The position numbers were made by a program, and so were the translations under genes. From Gordionus sp. m RMFG-2023 (lineage: Eukaryota > Nematomorpha > Gordioida > Chordodea > Parachordodidae): DNA of 64,000 nucleotides. Shown one piece after another: positions 60,779 through 64,000 of the stretch. The stretch covers positions 6,760,846 to 6,824,845 of the forward strand of contig NC_088779.1 of the NCBI RefSeq assembly GCF_954871325.1, in the 5' to 3' direction. Below the pieces are notes generated by a model. The model saw only the letters and a list, made by a program, of their open reading frames with translations. It was not told the origin of the DNA and searched no databases. Position 1 is the stretch's first letter; each line of letters opens with the position of its first letter.

Positions 60779-61104
60779 GGGGGGGGGGTAGTGGTAGAGA
60801 TTTTTTATTAATCAATTGTTAGAAGATGAATAATATATTTTCTATGAAAAAATAAAATAACATACTTAAAATTAATGTATAAATGATGACACTTCTTTTA
60901 CATAGGATGGGTAGGCAAATATATTCTTTTTAAGACTGATACTATGAGATAACAGAAAAGCTTCTCAATTTGTCGATAATATGTCATTTCACATATTATT
61001 TTTTTTGTATTAGTATAAGGTTCTAACTCCATTCACTTGAATCAATTTTTATAAAAAATAATTTTTTATAAAAATATTCCATGCTATTCGATTCTTCTTT
61101 GTTT

Positions 61105-61464
61105 AATGGCGGTTTTATAGGTTTACCAGGTAAGCCTGTTCCCCAATTGATCCCTTCTCCTCGTAATCAAATTTTTTGTCTTACATTTCCAGGCTCAGCC
61201 CGGGTGGATTTTTTTTAAAATTTTGAGTTCTGCCCTGTTTTTTTAAAAATATATTACATTTATTTTTAATTTTTATAGCTAATAAGGCCGATTAAAATAT
61301 TCAATTTTAAAATGTACAGTTCTGTCCGGGTATTTTTTTTAAAACAAATTTTTGACCCCGATTTGTTATTTAAAAAATATTTTAGGCCCGGCTTAGGTAT
61401 ATTTAAAAAAATTAAAATAAGGACAGGCTCGTTTACCTGGAGGGCCAGGCCTGCAGGTCTCTAA
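61105..61464. mobile_element. GC-rich-ended hAT-type fragment
   Basis: GC-rich words (ggctcagcccgggtgg; ggccaggcctgcaggtctct) at the edges of an AT-rich middle, ending at CTGCAGGTCTCTAATAA. Same composition style as the blocks at 0.6, 46.0 and 53.2 kb. No coding capacity. Confidence 0.4.
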
Positions 61465-61853
61465 TAATAATCTAGCTATGTTATAAATATTTTGTAAAGC
61501 AAAGTCCAATAAATAAATAGAAGTGGTACTTTTATTTTCTGAGATGCTTTACAATTTGGATGAATTACAATCCTATGGCTGTATCATGGTTCGACATTAT
61601 TTGGACCTAATTGTTTTTTAGTATAGGCCAAAAAGTTTTTGAGCTATACAATCTATTTTGGTTTATTGTAAGTATTTTATTATTTTTCGTATTTTATTTT
61701 ATTTTTGTTTTTTTTTTCATTAAAATTTTTGTTTTGCTTTTTTTGGCTATTTACTAATATGTTGACCTACCATACGGCATGTTTGTTGAAGATGGTATTA
61801 TTTTATTAGTCATTAAAACTAAAACAAAATTATTATTCTTTTTATTTTATTCC

Positions 61854-62051
61854 CTAACACAAGTCTGATTTACCAAGTAATCCATCCGAAAGATCGGCTA
61901 TCGAATGCTGCCTAAATCTTATGCTCGAATCTGTTTGTGACTCCTTATCCAATAATGAGCGTGCTTTGCCACAGAAGGATGGATTGATACGTACTGAACC
62001 TTTACCTATAATTAGCGAAGTTCGCGAATTGTATTTGTTACTTTTTCCCAT
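61854..62051 (-). CDS. Short unidentified minus-strand frame, possible first exon
   Basis: An ATG at 62,051 opens 65 codons with balanced composition: MGKSNKYNSRTSLIIGKGSV, then SFCGKARSLLDKESQTDSS and RFRQHSIADLSDGLLG. A GTAAAT donor follows the codons for GLLG, so it may be the 5' exon of a gene continuing to the left; otherwise it ends at a TAG. No homologue recognised. Codon texture is more gene-like than the other short frames here. Confidence 0.35.
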   Translation of the reverse strand: MGKSNKYNSRTSLIIGKGSVRINPSFCGKARSLLDKESQTDSSIRFRQHSIADLSDGLLGKSDLC

Positions 62052-62125
62052 TTATTTGTCGCTTCACTAAGTTCAAATAAGACGTGTACATATAAATAAG
62101 GTGTAATAGCCATCAAGACATAGCT

Positions 62126-62365
62126 ACCTAAACCGAGGATTCATACATTCATTTAAATGTATATCAATTATGAAATCAGGTGGTGATATGCCATTTTTGG
62201 TTTCCCATTATAGATAATTTATGTTAAAATTTTTTGAAAAAAGATTTTTAGTTTTCGCGTATTTATAAAAATTGTTATACGGAAAACTAAAATTGCTTGT
62301 CACCAGGTGATTTGTTTAGACGACGCTTTAAAAAATATTTTAACGAATGAGTTGTCGGTTTAGGT
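62126..62365. mobile_element. Short MITE, ACCTAAACCGA family (copy 2)
   Basis: ACCTAAACCGAGGATTCATA at the left is complementary to the right end (TGAGTTGTCGGTTTAGGT). Inside, caggtggtgatatgcc pairs with ttgtcaccaggtgat. Same family as 33,712-33,884. Confidence 0.6.
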
Positions 62366-62557
62366 AATTGTCATTGCTTAACCCTAACCTAATCATATTT
62401 CTGAAAATGGTAGAAATTTCGCAAATGATTTATTTTCAAATAAATATTTACTGGGGGGGTGTTTCAGCATTTTTGACTTGTTTTCGTAATTTTGACACTT
62501 GGGCGTACTGACCAAGACACCGAAGTTGTATTTAAATTGACTTGTTAAGCTACCGAT

Positions 62558-64000
62558 TAGAGGTGGGCGCGGGCCGTGAAATTAGGCGTAACCCATCGTG
62601 TCACGGTAGGTCACGGCGTGAGTGTGAATAAATTTTGAATTCCAAGGCGTGACTGGGCGTGACGGACCTTCCCAAAATTTTCCCCGGGCGTGATCGGGCG
62701 TGAACATAAATTTCCCGTGAATCACTAAAATTTTAATTTTTTAAATTGTTTTTTTTATAAATATAAATTTAATTTTATAATTATAAATTTGCAATTTTAT
62801 AATTATATTATATATTTTCTTTTTTAAAAAAGAATAATTTATGAAAACTAAAAATCTTCCGCATTTTATAAACAACATCCGGTTCATTTAGTTAGTTCTA
62901 TTTCTTTTTATGTTTAGGTGTTTTTGTCGCGAGACTTTATGCTAAATTTTGCTTACAGAAAAGTCAGTTATATTTTATTTATAAAGATCTACAATCTTTA
63001 AACGCAACAGAAAGTGAAGGATTTTACATGCTAAGCCAAGAGATAAATATTGGTGTTACATATGGATAACAAAATATAAAAGTTGTTAACTGGAAAACTC
63101 ATAAATACTATAGGTCCAAAAATATACGATGAAAATTAAATTTAAAATTAAAAGCATGATAAATAATAATTACTTGTCCATGATCACTGATATTTGGACG
63201 GATGACTATAAAGATCTAAGTTTTTTAACCATTATAGGATATATTATCATTAAGGATTTTAAATTAAAAACATTTGTTTTGACCGCCACAAGGGCAATGG
63301 ATGAAAAAAACATCAAAATAAAAGTGTAATCAATTCAATTTTAGGAGAATATACAGAAGTAGAAAAAACTTAAATAAATGTGTTGTGAGTGATAACGGAG
63401 CAAATCTTATAAGTGCATTCAAAGATGACGAAATGCTTGCATGTATATGCCATAAACTAAATAATATTATGCATTATAATTTTGACAATTATTTAACTGA
63501 AATAACCATAAATATAAATGGTGTAAAAAAAATAGTACAATATTTCAAACAATCTACAGCTAATATCAAACTAAACCACACCCTTAAACAAGATGTAATA
63601 GCGAGAATAACTAGATGGAATTCTGTATATCATGATACAGAGTTTCTTAAAATCTTATTCTGAAATACAGGTGTAATTGTTTAGCAAGCAAGATAGATTA
63701 GCCACAATTGATATCAGCATCATACGTGAGTTAGATAAATTTTTATCAATATTTAAAGAATGCTCTAATCTGAGAGCAGATTCTCGTCCAACAATAAATG
63801 AAGTTTGTCTATGGAATGGAAACAAAAATTAATAAAATTTTGTTAACCTTCTGAACGTGATACAATAATAATCAAAACTTTAAAATACAGAACAAGATTT
63901 CTTTTAAAAGATTATTATGCAGCCACTACATAAGGTGGGCTTAATTCTAGATCCGAATTTCAAAAGACTTAAGTTTTTAATAAAAGAAGAAAATTATATA
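62558..64000 (+). pseudogene. hAT element, 5' end and degraded transposase, cut by window end
   Basis: TAGAGGTGGGCGCGGGCC at 62,558 is a typical hAT terminus. Downstream the plus strand shows the conserved order of a hAT transposase in shifting frames. These are the first catalytic region (SMITDIWTDDY, 63,170-63,205), SDNGANLISAF (63,388-63,420), CICHKLNNI (63,438-63,465), VQYFKQSTANIK, ARITRWNSVYHD (63,601-63,636), ELDKFLSIFKECSNLRADSR (about 63,730-63,790) and LDPNFKRLKFLIKEENYI at the end. At least three frameshifts or stops separate them. The C-terminal dimerisation domain and right end lie beyond 64,000. Confidence 0.85.

Noticed and set aside
1-64000. CRISPR array, bacterial operon or phage-like system
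   Set aside because: Spliced animal-type genes and hAT/Tc1 elements show a nuclear eukaryotic region; the only regular tandem repeats are satellite inside a transposon, not repeat-spacer arrays.

Overview
This is a very AT-rich (by eye three-quarters or more) eukaryotic window. Genes are split by GT-AG introns of about 50 to several thousand bases, and hAT and Tc1 transposon debris is everywhere. The presence of secreted ADAMTS-type metalloproteases with a thrombospondin type 1 repeat (an animal family), together with an OPA3 homologue, points to an invertebrate animal. Nothing I can see fixes the phylum. Most isolated open frames are chance AT-rich ORFs; the real genes only appear when short exons are joined in phase.

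Layout. 1-8,500: repeat-rich DNA with a hAT transposase remnant on the minus strand (about 862-1,960), decayed duplicated segments (2.3-5.3 kb), an inverted repeat (3.2-4.0 kb) and a small coding-looking minus-strand segment (6.59-6.90 kb). 9.3-10.9 kb: a dead Tc1-like element with good terminal inverted repeats. 12.0-19.3 kb: gene A, an ADAMTS-like protease gene recognisable over 12 exons but without an identifiable signal peptide or prodomain; a hAT element sits in one intron. 21.8-37.6 kb: gene B, a complete 15-exon paralogue of gene A, in tandem and in the same orientation. My model gives 754 residues: signal peptide, prodomain, metalloprotease with HEMGHLMGAFHD, disintegrin-like region, one TSP1 repeat, short cysteine-rich tail. 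38.1-43.1 kb: a 5.07-kb hAT-type composite element made of inverted satellite arms and flanked by a perfect 8-bp target duplication. 43.5-44.2 kb: a two-exon OPA3 gene, minus strand. 50.4-60.2 kb: a nine-exon gene for a roughly 1,031-residue protein with two C2H2 fingers and an AT-hook-like motif, every intron in phase 1. 62.6-64.0 kb: the 5' part of another hAT element running off the end.

Main points. Genes A and B share exon order and intron phases exon by exon, and both stop at the same aligned codon, so they look like an ancient tandem duplication of an ADAMTS-like gene that ends without a spacer domain. B has the canonical zinc-binding motif. A has HELGHCLSAQD, with the conserved Gly replaced by Ser and the third His by Asp, and no recognisable prodomain. 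Around them, small hAT MITEs with TAGTGTTGTTAA ends are inserted repeatedly at different stages of decay, two of them with exact 8-bp duplications. All models come from reading splice sites and phases by eye; none is supported here by transcripts or database searches.
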